Notes under the pieces: model-generated | Database searches by the model: none | Seen by the model: the letters and a program-made list of their open reading frames with translations, nothing else | Told to the model about the DNA's origin: nothing | Position numbers and translations under genes: made by a program | Shown here: positions 55,301-64,000 of the stretch, piece after piece | Position numbering within the stretch: position 1 is the stretch's first letter | Layout: each line of letters opens with the position of its first letter | Source of the DNA: Rhodoblastus sp963713695 | GTDB taxonomy: Bacteria > Pseudomonadota > Alphaproteobacteria > Rhizobiales > Beijerinckiaceae | DNA: 64,000 nt | NCBI GenBank assembly: GCA_963713695.1 | Contig: CAVQMU010000005.1 | Location: forward strand, 310,001 to 374,000 | Direction: 5' to 3'

Positions 55301-57032
55301 TTGACGAATTCGAGCGCCCCGCCCCTCGTCGAGCGATTCTGGCTCCTTCAACTTCTGAGCGGCCGCGTCGCCCTCACATTTGCGCGCCGCGCTGGCGCGC
55401 CCCTTTTTCGTCCTCGGCCAGTGGAGGGCGCGGCAGCCTGAACGACTTCTGATCGCGCCGCAGGACATTCGCACCGGCGACCCGACCATCGCCGCCGACA
55501 TTTATGCAGGTTACTTTGTCTTTGGCGGCAAGATCGTCAATGCGCACGGCCGCTCGCCCTTCTCTCTCGATCCGCCTTCTCCGGAATGGGCGCGCAATCT
55601 CTATGGCTTCAGTTGGTTGCGTCATCTGCGCGCCGGAGACTCAGCTCTGGCGCGCGCCAATGCCCGGGCCCTCGTCAAGGAATTCATAGCTCTCCTCGGC
55701 AAGCCGAGCGCGCATACGGCGTGGGAGACGGGGGTTGTGGCGCGACGTACGCTCTCCTGGCTCAGCCAATCGCCCATGCTCCTCGAAGGTGCGGATTTCG
55801 AGGACTATCGCAAATTCATCCGGGTGCTCGCGCGCGGATTTGCGGTGCTCCGTCGGCAAGCGAGCAATGGGCTCGGCGGAGAATTGCGGCTGACCGCCAT
55901 GATCGCCATCACTGCTTTCACGCTTTGCGCGGAGGGCGGCGCGCCCCTGCTCAAACGCTCGGTCGCGGACCTGAACGAACAATTGCGCAAGCAAATTCTG
56001 CCAGACGGCGTCCCAATCGGTCGCAATCCGCAAACACTCGTTGATCTTCTGTTCGACCTGCTGCCCCTACGCCAGGCTTTTGCGGCGCGGGGACAGTCAC
56101 CGCCTTCGGAATTGCTGAACGCCATCGACCGTATGATTCCGGCCTTGCGGATGTTCCGGCATGGCGACGGATCGCTTGCCCTATTCAACGGCATGGGGGT
56201 GACGGCGCCCGACCGCATCGCCATTGCGCTTTCCTACGAGGACGCCCGGGGACAGCCGATTTTCAACGCTCGTCATTCGGGCTATCAGCGAATCGAGGCA
56301 GGCGATGCTCTCCTTCTCGCCGAGACCGGGCCGTCGCCGCCGCCCCTCTTTTCGGGCGCAGCCCATGCGGGTTGCCTTTCCTTCGAATTCTCACTCGGTT
56401 CGGAGCGCATCATCGTCAATTGCGGCAGCCCGGGACCGCAACGTCCGGATCTGCGCACCATCGCGCGCGCCACCGTCGCGCATTCGACCTTAAGCATCGA
56501 TGAAGCTTCGTCGTGCCTGTTCAGCGTCCAGGCTGGCGTCCAGCGATGGTTCGACGACGAAATCCTTTTTGGTCCCTCCAATGTGCCCGTTTCACGTGAG
56601 GAGACCAGTGAAAGGACGACTGTCGTCGCTTCACATAACGGTTTCCAGCGGCGCTTCGGTCTGATGCACGAAAGAAGCCTGACGCTTCAGGCGGACGGAA
56701 CGGCCCTGCGCGGCAAGGATCGACTGGTGGCATTTCGCGGAACGGCCGCGAAAGGGGCAAATTACGCCATCCGCTTTCACGTCCACCCGTCTGTCGCATT
56801 GAGCTCCATCTGGAACGGCGCAGGCGTCGAGCTGCAAACGGCCTCCGGGACCAAGCTGACCTTCGAGGCCGGCGGTCTGCCGATCGATGTGGAGCCCAGT
56901 CTTTTTTTCGCCGGGCCGGAAGGTCCGCGCGCCTGCCAGCAGATCGTCGTTTACGGCGCCGTCGCCGACATCAAAGAAATCGACTGGCGCTTTACGCTGC
57001 GAATGCCCCGCACTGCTGAGGTCCGGCCCTAG
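55301..57032 (+). pseudogene. Heparinase II/III-family protein, one shift near the N-terminus
   Basis: A ~575-residue protein with the helical alpha/alpha barrel (WARNLYGFSWLRHLRAGD, LGKPSAHTAWETGVVARRTL) and the heparinase II/III beta-rich C-terminal domain (AHAGCLSFEFSLGSERIIVN). The N-terminal part LVERFWLLQLLSGRVALTFA, from a TTG at 55301 with GGAG upstream, and the rest, from ARPFFVLGQWRARQPERLLI, are joined by one indel near 55385-55395. From 55400 the frame is intact. Substrate unknown; in alphaproteobacteria this gene regularly lies between rsmB and purH. Confidence 0.85.
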
Positions 57033-57203
57033 GCCAGACGCAGGGTCGAGCAGTGAAGCGACGCATTTCCGTTTGCGGCGAAACATGCTAAGCGCGGCGC
57101 AAAGTGAATATGCCCTGGCCGATGTTCCGGCCTTCCCCCGACCCACGCCGCCCTGTCGCCGCTTCTCCCAGCCGCACAAGGCGAAGCCGATAAGAGCAAG
57201 CCC

Positions 57204-58793
57204 ATGTCCGATTCCCGCGCCATCAAACGTGCGCTGATTTCCGTCTCCGACAAGACGGGACTGATCGATTTCGCCAAAACCCTGTCGCAGCGCGGCGTCG
57301 CGCTCATCTCAACGGGCGGAACTCGCAAGGCCCTGGCCGACGCCGGGCTTCCCGTGGTTGACGTGTCCGACGTGACCGGTTTTCCCGAAATGATGGACGG
57401 ACGGGTCAAGACCCTGCATCCCAAAGTGCATGGAGGCCTGCTGGCGATCAGAGAAAATCCGGAGCATGAGGCGGCGATGCTGGCGCATGGGATCGATCCA
57501 ATCAACCTGCTCGTCGTCAATCTTTATCCCTTCGAGGCAACGGTTGCGAAAGGCGCGGACTGGGACGAAACCATCGAAAACATCGATATTGGCGGCCCCG
57601 CGATGATCCGGGCTGCGGCGAAGAACCATCAGGATGTCGCCGTTGTCGTCGACGTCGGCGATTATGCGCTGATATTGGAGGCGATGGAGTCCGGGCGCGG
57701 CGCCCTCGATCTCGGCCTGCGCAAAAAGCTTGCCCAAAAGGCCTATGCGCGTACCGCTGCCTATGACGCCGCGATTTCCAACTGGCTCGCTCAGGCGATC
57801 GGCATCGAAGCCCCGGAATTTCGAGCGGTCGGCGGCAAGCTCGCAGAGCCCATGCGTTACGGCGAGAACCCTCACCAGTCAGCGGGCTTTTACAGAACCG
57901 GCGATATCCGACCCGGCGTCGCTACGGCGCGTCAAGTCCAGGGCAAGCAGCTCTCATACAATAATGTCAACGACACCGACGCCGCCTTCGAACTCGTCGG
58001 CGAATTTGATGCGATGCGCACCGCGGCCGTGGCGATTATCAAGCACGCGAACCCCTGCGGCGTCGCGGAAGGCGCCAGCCTTAAGGAGGCCTATCTCCGC
58101 GCCCAGGCATGCGACCCGGTCTCCGCTTTCGGCGGCATCGTCGCCCTCAACCGCAAGCTCGACGCAGCCGCCGCCGCCGAGATCGTGAAAATCTTCACCG
58201 AGGTTATCATTGCTCCAGACGCAGAGGACGAGGCCATCGCCCTTATCGCCGCGAAGAAAAATCTCCGGCTGCTGCTGACCGGCGGCTTGCCTAACCCCCG
58301 CTCGCCCGGACTTTCGGTGCGTTCGGTCGCGGGCGGCTTGCTGTTTCAGTCGCGCGACAACGCGGTCATCGACGACATGCCGCTGAAGGTCGTCACGAAG
58401 CGGGAGCCGACCGACCGCGAGTTGACCGATCTCAAATTTGCCTTCCGCGTCGCCAAGCACGTCAAGTCCAACGCCATCGTTTATGTCAAGGACGGGGCGA
58501 CGGTCGGCATCGGCGCCGGCCAGATGAGCCGCGTCAATTCGTCTCGCATCGCCGCGTGGAAGGCGGCCGAAGCCGCGAAAGCAGTTGGAGCGGTGGAAAG
58601 CTGGGCCAAGGGCTCGGTCGTCGCCTCGGACGCCTTCTTTCCGTTCGCCGACGGCCTCCTCGCCGCCGCCGAGGCGGGCGCCACGGCGGTGATTCAGCCC
58701 GGCGGCTCGATGCGCGACGATGAAGTCATCAAGGCGGCGGACGAAGCCGGTCTCGCCATGGTGATGACCGGGCATCGCCACTTTCGCCACTGA
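57204..58793 (+). CDS. purH: Bifunctional AICAR transformylase / IMP cyclohydrolase
   Basis: Catalyses the last two steps of IMP synthesis. The 529-residue protein has the N-terminal IMP cyclohydrolase (MGS-like) domain with GGTRKALADAGLPVVDVSDV and GRVKTLHPKVHGG, and the C-terminal transformylase domain with AAVAIIKHANPCGVAEG and DAFFPFADGLLAAAEAG. Intact and full length. In the conserved rsmB-heparinase-purH order. Confidence 0.97.
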   Translation: MSDSRAIKRALISVSDKTGLIDFAKTLSQRGVALISTGGTRKALADAGLPVVDVSDVTGFPEMMDGRVKTLHPKVHGGLLAIRENPEHEAAMLAHGIDPINLLVVNLYPFEATVAKGADWDETIENIDIGGPAMIRAAAKNHQDVAVVVDVGDYALILEAMESGRGALDLGLRKKLAQKAYARTAAYDAAISNWLAQAIGIEAPEFRAVGGKLAEPMRYGENPHQSAGFYRTGDIRPGVATARQVQGKQLSYNNVNDTDAAFELVGEFDAMRTAAVAIIKHANPCGVAEGASLKEAYLRAQACDPVSAFGGIVALNRKLDAAAAAEIVKIFTEVIIAPDAEDEAIALIAAKKNLRLLLTGGLPNPRSPGLSVRSVAGGLLFQSRDNAVIDDMPLKVVTKREPTDRELTDLKFAFRVAKHVKSNAIVYVKDGATVGIGAGQMSRVNSSRIAAWKAAEAAKAVGAVESWAKGSVVASDAFFPFADGLLAAAEAGATAVIQPGGSMRDDEVIKAADEAGLAMVMTGHRHFRH

Positions 58794-58978
58794 GAGGCAC
58801 TTCGATTCATCGCGGCGGGACTTTTCCGTCGCGATGGCGCCATTTGCGACCGCGCCCAAAACATGCGGCTATTTTTCTGACGGAAATATTTTTTGCAGTG
58901 CAATTATTTGAGTTTGAAGGTTTTCAAGCATCCCGCGATTGTGAACGCGGCGCGAGGGCCTTGAAGGTCCCACAATTA

Positions 58979-59000
58979 GGGATCAATCAGGGATCAATCA
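58979..59000. repeat. Two tandem 11-bp repeats upstream of a small gene
   Basis: GGGATCAATCA occurs twice in direct succession, 35 bases before the ATG at 59035. An imperfect hairpin (58809-58835) lies just past purH and may end that transcript, though no T-run follows. The AT-rich stretch 58870-58915 separates them. Confidence 0.6.
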
Positions 59001-59034
59001 GCACAAGCAGGCTGATTCGATAGCGCGGAACAAC

Positions 59035-59433
59035 ATGCTGGCAGTCAAGAATGCGTTCATACGACCCGCAACGCCCCAAAGCGATTTAACCTTTTGGAGC
59101 GAAGCGGCGGTCTGCGACCGCCTTTCCACTTTTTATCTTTCGCGAGTTCACGACGCTTCACTCGCCCACCAGGCTGCGCGCATGCACTGGTCGATCTGGC
59201 GCGGATATCTCAACGATCTCGCCATTCCCGCGCGCGCCTCGCAGCAAGCGCTTGCAAAATGGCTCGTGGACGCCAAATTGCCCCCGAATTTGCTCGAAGC
59301 AGGCAACAATCTCGTCATCGACGAGATTGTCGAATTAATCCTGCAACGGTTCCGTCGCGCGCCACTTCAGGCCAAGGCCTATACCAAATGTCTGGTCGCC
59401 GCGGCGACCAGACTAGGACAGGCCCGCGCCTAA
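59035..59433 (+). CDS. Conserved-looking hypothetical protein
   Basis: A 132-residue, mostly helical, soluble protein without a recognisable family. It begins MLAVKNAFIRPATPQSDLTF, has a tryptophan-rich centre (ARMHWSIWRGYLNDLAI) and ends in a basic helix (AYTKCLVAAATRLGQARA). No signal peptide or membrane helix. Real gene is likely: good start context after a 240-bp regulatory-looking gap, coding-like composition, and no competing frame. It converges with the PfkB kinase gene. Confidence 0.6.
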   Translation: MLAVKNAFIRPATPQSDLTFWSEAAVCDRLSTFYLSRVHDASLAHQAARMHWSIWRGYLNDLAIPARASQQALAKWLVDAKLPPNLLEAGNNLVIDEIVELILQRFRRAPLQAKAYTKCLVAAATRLGQARA

Positions 59434-59446
59434 ATCTTTTCAATTC

Positions 59447-60454
59447 TCAAAGTGCGTGCAAATAGTCGCTTTGTTCAGCTAACCGGGCGAGACCTGTTTC
59501 CGGACGCGCGCCGAAATGCTGGATGATTTCGCTTGCGGCGAGCGCGCCAAGGCGGGCGCAGCGGTCGAGTGGCTGCTGGCGCGTATAGCCAGCCAGGAAA
59601 CCGGCGGCGAAAAGGTCGCCCGCTCCGGTTGTATCGACAAGATTTTCGATAGGCGCCGCCACGACTTCGTGGGTGGTCGCGCCCTTGACGACGATTGCCC
59701 CCTTTTCCGATCGGGTCACCGCCGCCAAAATGTTTTCCTGACGAAGGGCGGCCAAGGCCGCAGCGAAATCGGCGGTTTGATAGAGAGCGTGCAGTTCAGA
59801 TTCATTAGCGAAAAGAATGTCCACGACCCCGTCGCGGATCAGGCCCAGGAATTCCTGCTGATGGCGATCGACACAGAAAACGTCGGACAGGGTCAGCGCC
59901 ACCTGGCGACCCGCTTCATGTGCGATCCGCGCCGCTTCGACAAATGCCTGCTTGGCGGCCGGCGGATCCCACAAATAACCTTCAAGATAAAGAATCTGCG
60001 ACGCCGCAACGTCAGCGGCATCAATATCGGCGATGGTCAGGTTTTGGCAGGCGCCGAGAAAGGTGTTCATGGTCCTTTGGCCATCCGGCGTCACCAGAAC
60101 GAGGCAACGCGCCGTCGAGGGGCCTTCTTGCGCTGCGGGCGTGGCGAAATGCACGCCCGCCGCCTTTATATCGTGGGCGAAGGCGCGGCCAGCCTCGTCG
60201 TCGCGCACCTTGCCGACGAACGCCCCATTGCCGCCAAAACTCGCAAGACCGGCTATGGTATTGGCCGCCGAGCCGCCCGAAATGATCGTTGTCGCGCCCA
60301 TGGCGTCGTAAAGCGACTGCGCCTGCGCCTCATCGACCAATTGCATCGCGCCCTTGCGGAGCCTCGCATTGATGACGAAATCGTCATCGACCGGGGCGAT
60401 CACGTCTACAATGGCGTTGCCGAGGCCAAGAACGTCAAATTTATATGTCGGCAT
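59447..60454 (-). CDS. PfkB-family sugar kinase, adenosine kinase-like
   Basis: A 335-residue ribokinase-fold kinase. The N-terminal VLGLGNAIVDVIAPVDDDF and SGGSAANTIAGLASFGGNGA bind substrate; the C-terminal anion-hole DTTGAGDLFAAGFLAGYTR contains the catalytic Asp. This subgroup in alphaproteobacteria is usually called adenosine kinase, phosphorylating adenosine to AMP. Intact; convergent with the small hypothetical gene. Confidence 0.92.
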   Translation of the reverse strand: MPTYKFDVLGLGNAIVDVIAPVDDDFVINARLRKGAMQLVDEAQAQSLYDAMGATTIISGGSAANTIAGLASFGGNGAFVGKVRDDEAGRAFAHDIKAAGVHFATPAAQEGPSTARCLVLVTPDGQRTMNTFLGACQNLTIADIDAADVAASQILYLEGYLWDPPAAKQAFVEAARIAHEAGRQVALTLSDVFCVDRHQQEFLGLIRDGVVDILFANESELHALYQTADFAAALAALRQENILAAVTRSEKGAIVVKGATTHEVVAAPIENLVDTTGAGDLFAAGFLAGYTRQQPLDRCARLGALAASEIIQHFGARPETGLARLAEQSDYLHAL

Positions 60455-60554
60455 GATCGCCTCCGAAAATTTAGCTTGCTCGCCTCTTGCCTGCGCAACG
60501 TCGTCGGGTCAAGCCCATCATGCGCGCGGCCCGTCGCATTGACAAAGCTCCAAT

Positions 60555-61154
60555 TCAGGCCAGACCGCGGCGACGAAGTCGCACGTAGAGCGCACCTGAA
60601 CCGCCGTGAGGTCGGCCCGCTTCCTCGAACGACAGCACTACGGCGCGCAAACCCGGAGCGCGCAGCCAATGCGGAGTCTGACGGCGGAGCACGCCGCCCT
60701 CGCCTGAATGGGGATCGCCCGCGCCGCGCCAACCGCCCTTGCCTGTGATGACAAGAACAAGCCGCGAGCCGTCGCCGGCCGCGCGCCAAAGAAAGGCGTT
60801 CAAGGCATCGTGCGCCTCGGCTTGAGTCATCCCATGCAGGTCGATCACGTCGTCAACATCCGCCTTGCCCGAGGACAGGCGTCTTTTTAGTCGCCTGTCT
60901 AGCGGAGCGATCGGCGAAATGGCGGGGGTAACCGGCGGCTTGGCCGCCGAGGGCGCGGGTTCTGGCTTCCGCTTCGAGGCTTTGCCTGCCTCGGAAGAAG
61001 ACGCGGCCGGCGGCTCCGGCTCCGCCCGTGCCTCGACGGCGCCATTTCTGACGCGAGGATTTACGTCGGCCGTCGCATGACGCCATAGCGCCAATTCATC
61101 GTAGGAGAGAAGCCGACGGCGCGGCGCTCGTTTTCTGTCGCCCAATAATTTCAT
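60555..61154 (-). CDS. Smr/MutS-family endonuclease-like protein
   Basis: A 199-residue protein with a basic, low-complexity N-terminal half and a C-terminal Smr domain: VIDLHGMTQAEAHDALN and VLVITGKGGWRG, ending HGGSGALYVRLRRRG. Stand-alone Smr proteins are linked to nicking of DNA or cleavage of RNA in stalled-ribosome rescue. It follows mltA by about 30 bases, a conserved rhizobial pairing. Confidence 0.92.
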   Translation of the reverse strand: MKLLGDRKRAPRRRLLSYDELALWRHATADVNPRVRNGAVEARAEPEPPAASSSEAGKASKRKPEPAPSAAKPPVTPAISPIAPLDRRLKRRLSSGKADVDDVIDLHGMTQAEAHDALNAFLWRAAGDGSRLVLVITGKGGWRGAGDPHSGEGGVLRRQTPHWLRAPGLRAVVLSFEEAGRPHGGSGALYVRLRRRGLA

Positions 61155-61185
61155 TGCCCAAAGTCCATTACGTCCTTCCGAGCCT

Positions 61186-62307
61186 TCATTCCTTGGGCAG
61201 AAGCACGAAAAACCGGCCGTGATGCCGAATTTCGCCTGCGCGCGCGCCGGCCGCTTCGCCTAGCCCGAAGAAGACATCGGCGCGCGCCGGGCCCACGATA
61301 GCTGAGCCGGTGTCCTGCGCAATCATCAACTGTTGAAATGGCTGGGGCTCGGCGCCACGCCAGGGCATCCGCGCGTCGATGTAAAAAGGAAGGCCGTAAG
61401 GCCAGACGTGAGCATCGATGGCGATAGAACGCAAAGGCGACAAGGCCGCGCCGCCGCCGCCTTTCGGCTGCTCGGACGACACCTTGCCGATCCCGGCCTC
61501 AAAGAAGACGAAAGATTTATTGAGCCGTAGCAAGTCGTCCCCTGGCTGGCCCCGTTCAAGACCATTCTGCCGCAGCCAATCGATCAAGCGGCGCATCGTC
61601 ATTTCAGATGCGGGCGCGACGCCTCGCTGGACCAATACGCGGGCCAGTGAAGTGTAGGGCTGCCCGTTGCGACCGGCGAAAGACAATTGAAGAGCGCGCC
61701 CGTCCTGCAATCTTACGCGCGCGGAGCCCTGGACCTGAGCAAGGAAGAGATCGGCCTTGTCGCGGAGATAGACAAGTTTGCGGATGCCCGTGACCTTTTC
61801 AAGCGCACCGTCCTCGATCGCGCTCCGATCGAAATATCCTCCGCTCAAGCCTCGCTGCGACTTCAGATCGGGAGGCAATCCGTAGACGGGAATCGGAAAC
61901 GCCTCGCTCGGCGTGAGCGAACCCGAGATTTCCGGCAGGTAATAACCGGTGAAAAAGGCGTCGGGCGCCGACGTCGCGACGACGAGGAAAGGTTGAAAGC
62001 GTTGTTCGAAAAAAGCGCGCGGATTTCGGTCGCCTTCGCCGCGCAGCGCCGACCCGCAGACCTTCCGCAGAGCCTCGATGCGCGATTGCGGTATTGAGGC
62101 GGCAGTTCGCGGAGGCGCAGAGCAGGATTTGGCGAAGGCCCGCAGGGCTTCCTGATGACGATCCCCCGCAAATCCGGGGAGATCGTCGAATGCGACAGGC
62201 TGCAGTCGATAACTGGCGTCATCGGCGCGACAGGTCCCTGCAAGGGCTAGAACGGCAAAACATCGGAGGGCCAAAACCCGAAAGAAGCGCTCGCCGTGCG
62301 TCGTCAT
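61186..62307 (-). CDS. mltA: Membrane-bound lytic murein transglycosylase A
   Basis: Lytic transglycosylase that cleaves peptidoglycan between MurNAc and GlcNAc. The 373-residue protein has an N-terminal signal (VLALRCFAVLALAGTCRA), the MltA barrel (FFTGYYLPEISGSL, FLAQVQGSARVRLQDGR) and the C-terminal 3D domain QLMIAQDTGSAIVGPARADV with its three conserved Asp. The start overlaps the timA stop by four bases (ATGA). Confidence 0.95.
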   Translation of the reverse strand: MTTHGERFFRVLALRCFAVLALAGTCRADDASYRLQPVAFDDLPGFAGDRHQEALRAFAKSCSAPPRTAASIPQSRIEALRKVCGSALRGEGDRNPRAFFEQRFQPFLVVATSAPDAFFTGYYLPEISGSLTPSEAFPIPVYGLPPDLKSQRGLSGGYFDRSAIEDGALEKVTGIRKLVYLRDKADLFLAQVQGSARVRLQDGRALQLSFAGRNGQPYTSLARVLVQRGVAPASEMTMRRLIDWLRQNGLERGQPGDDLLRLNKSFVFFEAGIGKVSSEQPKGGGGAALSPLRSIAIDAHVWPYGLPFYIDARMPWRGAEPQPFQQLMIAQDTGSAIVGPARADVFFGLGEAAGARAGEIRHHGRFFVLLPKE

Positions 62308-62951
62308 TGGGCGGGCGTCGTGGCGACCAGCGTCCAGTTCGGACTGGTCGCGTCGTTGCGCCGGGCGAAAGTCCAGACATCGATGATATCGGACGGCGTA
62401 TTTGGATCGCCTTCGATCACGACGCCATTCCGATCGCGCGTCGACGTGATGAACCGCGCGTCGAAACGCACCGCGATCAGGGCGCTCGCCCGATCCACCC
62501 GAGCCTGGACGATTTTCGTCGAATTGAAGCCGACAAAAGTCGTTTCCAGCGTTTCCGCGCGCTGCTTCCGAGCAGCCAAAGCTGCAGCGAAACTGCCATA
62601 AACATCCTCGCTCGTCAGAGAATGCAACATGGCTTCGTCACCGCGCGAAAAGGCCTGCACGACCATTTCATAAGCGGAACAGGCGCCGTCCAGGAATGGA
62701 CGCGCGGCAAATCCGGGCTGCGCGCGGGCAACTTCGTCCAATCCCATCCAGACGGGGCTGCCAGGTTCGGCGAAACCCGCCCAGCCCTGATTGCTCGGCG
62801 CGGGAGCCGGCGTCGGAGACATTGGGAAAGAAAGCGGCGCGCCATCGCCCTTCTGTTCGAGGCCGGTCCTTTCACCAAGGACCGAACGAAGCTTCCAAAC
62901 CACAAAGAGCGCCAGGAAGGCAAAAATGATCGTCGCCGGGTCGAGTTGCAT
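62304..62951 (-). CDS. Tim44-like membrane protein (TimA)
   Basis: A 215-residue protein with one N-terminal membrane helix (ATIIFAFLALFVVWKLRSVL) and a C-terminal Tim44 domain (FLDGACSAYEMVVQAFSRGD, TPSDIIDVWTFAR). Homologues of mitochondrial Tim44 in alphaproteobacteria are called TimA; their role is unclear. The ATG at 62951 (MQLDPATIIF) is chosen because family members start just before this helix. Divergent from fxsA and coupled to mltA. Confidence 0.9.
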   Translation of the reverse strand: MQLDPATIIFAFLALFVVWKLRSVLGERTGLEQKGDGAPLSFPMSPTPAPAPSNQGWAGFAEPGSPVWMGLDEVARAQPGFAARPFLDGACSAYEMVVQAFSRGDEAMLHSLTSEDVYGSFAAALAARKQRAETLETTFVGFNSTKIVQARVDRASALIAVRFDARFITSTRDRNGVVIEGDPNTPSDIIDVWTFARRNDATSPNWTLVATTPAQ

Positions 62952-63093
62952 TTCATCGCCTCGCATTGCCGGTCGGAGCGCCCATTGCGCCGGTCGCACC
63001 GTCCAACCATATTATCTCCGTCGATGGGTAACATTGACGGATGGCGCCAGCAAGGACGCCGCCGTCGCCGTGGAGTTCTCGAAGGAAACGCGG

Positions 63094-63549
63094 ATGCGCC
63101 GGCCGTCTCGATTTATGCTTGGACTTTTGGCGTGGCTGACGCTGGAGGTTGCCGCTTTTGTCGCCATAGCTCAGGCGATCGGTGTCGCCGGCGCCCTTCT
63201 CCTTGGCCTCGCCACTTCGATGGCGGGCATTGTGCTGTTGCGACAGGCTGGGAACGACGCCTGGAAGCAATTGCGTGCGGCCGTAGTTGGCGGCTCGAGC
63301 CAACCTGTAGACATGGTCGAAGGCCTGATAGGCGCACTCGCAGCCTTGATGCTGATCTTGCCTGGATTCGTCTCGGATCTCATCGGTCTCGCTTTGGCCG
63401 CGCCGTCGGTTCGGCAATTTTTCGGCCGCAAATATGGCCATTCCGGAGCCTCCGCGTCGGGACAGCGCCGGCCGGGAGGGGAAACCATCGAGCTTGCGCC
63501 CGGCGAATGGGCGTCTATTGACCGTCCCCCCGAGCCAATGCGGCGATAA
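63094..63549 (+). CDS. fxsA: FxsA-family membrane protein
   Basis: A 151-residue inner-membrane protein with three hydrophobic helices (LGLLAWLTLEVAAFVAIA, GVAGALLLGLATSMAGIVLL and GALAALMLILPGFVSDLIGL). FxsA is associated with phage exclusion in E. coli but its general function is unknown. Start at 63094 with AAGGA upstream. It lies between timA (divergent) and secB, the common alphaproteobacterial order. Confidence 0.9.
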   Translation: MRRPSRFMLGLLAWLTLEVAAFVAIAQAIGVAGALLLGLATSMAGIVLLRQAGNDAWKQLRAAVVGGSSQPVDMVEGLIGALAALMLILPGFVSDLIGLALAAPSVRQFFGRKYGHSGASASGQRRPGGETIELAPGEWASIDRPPEPMRR

Positions 63550-63749
63550 TTCATCGCTTTCCTGCTAATCACCCAAGCGCTGCTGCTTGTGTTTTCCGGG
63601 CATTTCGTGCTACCGGGCTGCGAGGTTTTTGCTGGGATCGAACTTGGCTTTGGCTCGCGCGCCCGCGCCGGTCAGAAACATGGGCGCCGCCAGACAGAGG
63701 AAGCCGAAACGGCCTCAAGCCGCACAGCGAAACTTGGCAGGAGATTTTC

Positions 63750-64000
63750 ATGACCGATACCAACGGTGGACAGACCGGCGCAGCGCCGGCGTTGAACTGT
63801 CTGGTTCAATATTGCAAGGATCTTTCGTTCGAAAATCCGAATGCGCCGCGTTCGCTCGGCCCCCAGGAAAACGGTCCGAACATTTCGATCCAGGTTAATG
63901 TCAACGCCAAGCAGCTCGCGGACAAGGATTTCGAAGTCGAACTCCTGCTTGAGGGTTCGGCCGGCGAGGGGGAGAAAACCCTTTTTAAATTCGAGCTGAC
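63750..64000 (+). CDS. secB: Protein-export chaperone SecB (cut by window end)
   Basis: SecB holds unfolded preproteins for the SecA ATPase. The first 83 residues are present: MTDTNGGQTGAAPALNCLVQ, then YCKDLSFENPNAP and NISIQVNVNAKQLADKDFEV, as in SecB. AGGAG lies 9 bases before the ATG at 63750. The gene continues beyond position 64000. Confidence 0.95.
   Translation, partial: MTDTNGGQTGAAPALNCLVQYCKDLSFENPNAPRSLGPQENGPNISIQVNVNAKQLADKDFEVELLLEGSAGEGEKTLFKFEL

Noticed and set aside
56588..56603. Second parS-like stretch (GTTTCACGTGAG) inside the heparinase gene
   Set aside because: Only 11 of 16 positions match the consensus, and the right half-site is lost, so it is unlikely to bind ParB strongly.

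Overview
The window reads as a GC-rich alphaproteobacterial chromosome, most likely order Hyphomicrobiales (Rhizobiales). The family cannot be fixed from sequence alone; Beijerinckiaceae or Methylocystaceae is a guess. The support is gene order and lineage-typical proteins: aroA-cmk-rpsA ... sppA-ihfB-lapA-trpF-trpB-trpA-accD-folC on one strand, an AccD without its zinc-ribbon cysteines, a mitofilin-like plus HemY-like pair, and the secB / fxsA / timA-mltA-smr neighbourhood. A perfect 16-bp ParB-binding palindrome (parS) at 31057-31072 suggests the window lies in the origin-proximal part of the chromosome.

Layout. 0.2-4 kb: a polysaccharide flippase-like membrane protein and a large PLP basic-amino-acid decarboxylase (+). 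4-16.8 kb (-): a long housekeeping run with a GNAT acetyltransferase, folC, accD, trpA, trpB, trpF (frameshifted), a LapA-domain protein, ihfB, sppA, an Hsp70-like ATPase, rpsA, cmk and aroA (frameshifted). 16.8-29.2 kb: the cytochrome c maturation genes, split into ccmC-ccmD-ccmG (16.9-18.3 kb, -) and ccmA-ccmB (25.0-26.4 kb, -). The 6.7 kb between the halves holds acnB (frameshifted), an autotransporter and a GIY-YIG gene bracketed by perfect 36-bp inverted repeats. acnA follows, divergent from ccmA. 29.3-31.1 kb: a small island, partly low in GC, with a HEPN-like protein, a DUF2442/DUF4160 pair and the parS site. 31.1-44.3 kb: intact housekeeping genes including yciB, ftsY, a pseudouridine synthase, asd, a beta-carbonic anhydrase, a CitE-like lyase, the mitofilin/HemY pair, rplS, leuC and leuD. 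44.3-55.4 kb: genes for cell-envelope, acetate and RNA-modification functions (MltB-like, TPM, YgcG, LemA, quinone oxidoreductase, IalB, acsA, L,D-transpeptidase, gluQ, DUF1674, rsmB). Nearly every one is broken by single-base indels while the protein similarity carries on in another frame. 55.4-64 kb: heparinase-like protein, purH, an unknown small protein, an adenosine kinase-like PfkB protein, Smr, MltA, TimA, FxsA and the start of secB, all intact apart from one shift near the heparinase N-terminus.

Together the genes supply tryptophan, aromatic-precursor, leucine, aspartate-family, purine, folate and fatty-acid precursors, translation (S1, L19), protein targeting (FtsY, SecB), cytochrome c assembly, and peptidoglycan or envelope remodelling. 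Four isolated frameshifts (trpF, aroA, acnB, ccmA) and the dense cluster at 44.4-55.4 kb look more like consensus-sequence errors than gene decay, because most of those I could place are one-base changes and coding similarity is preserved on both sides. They are typed as pseudogenes here only to record the broken frames.
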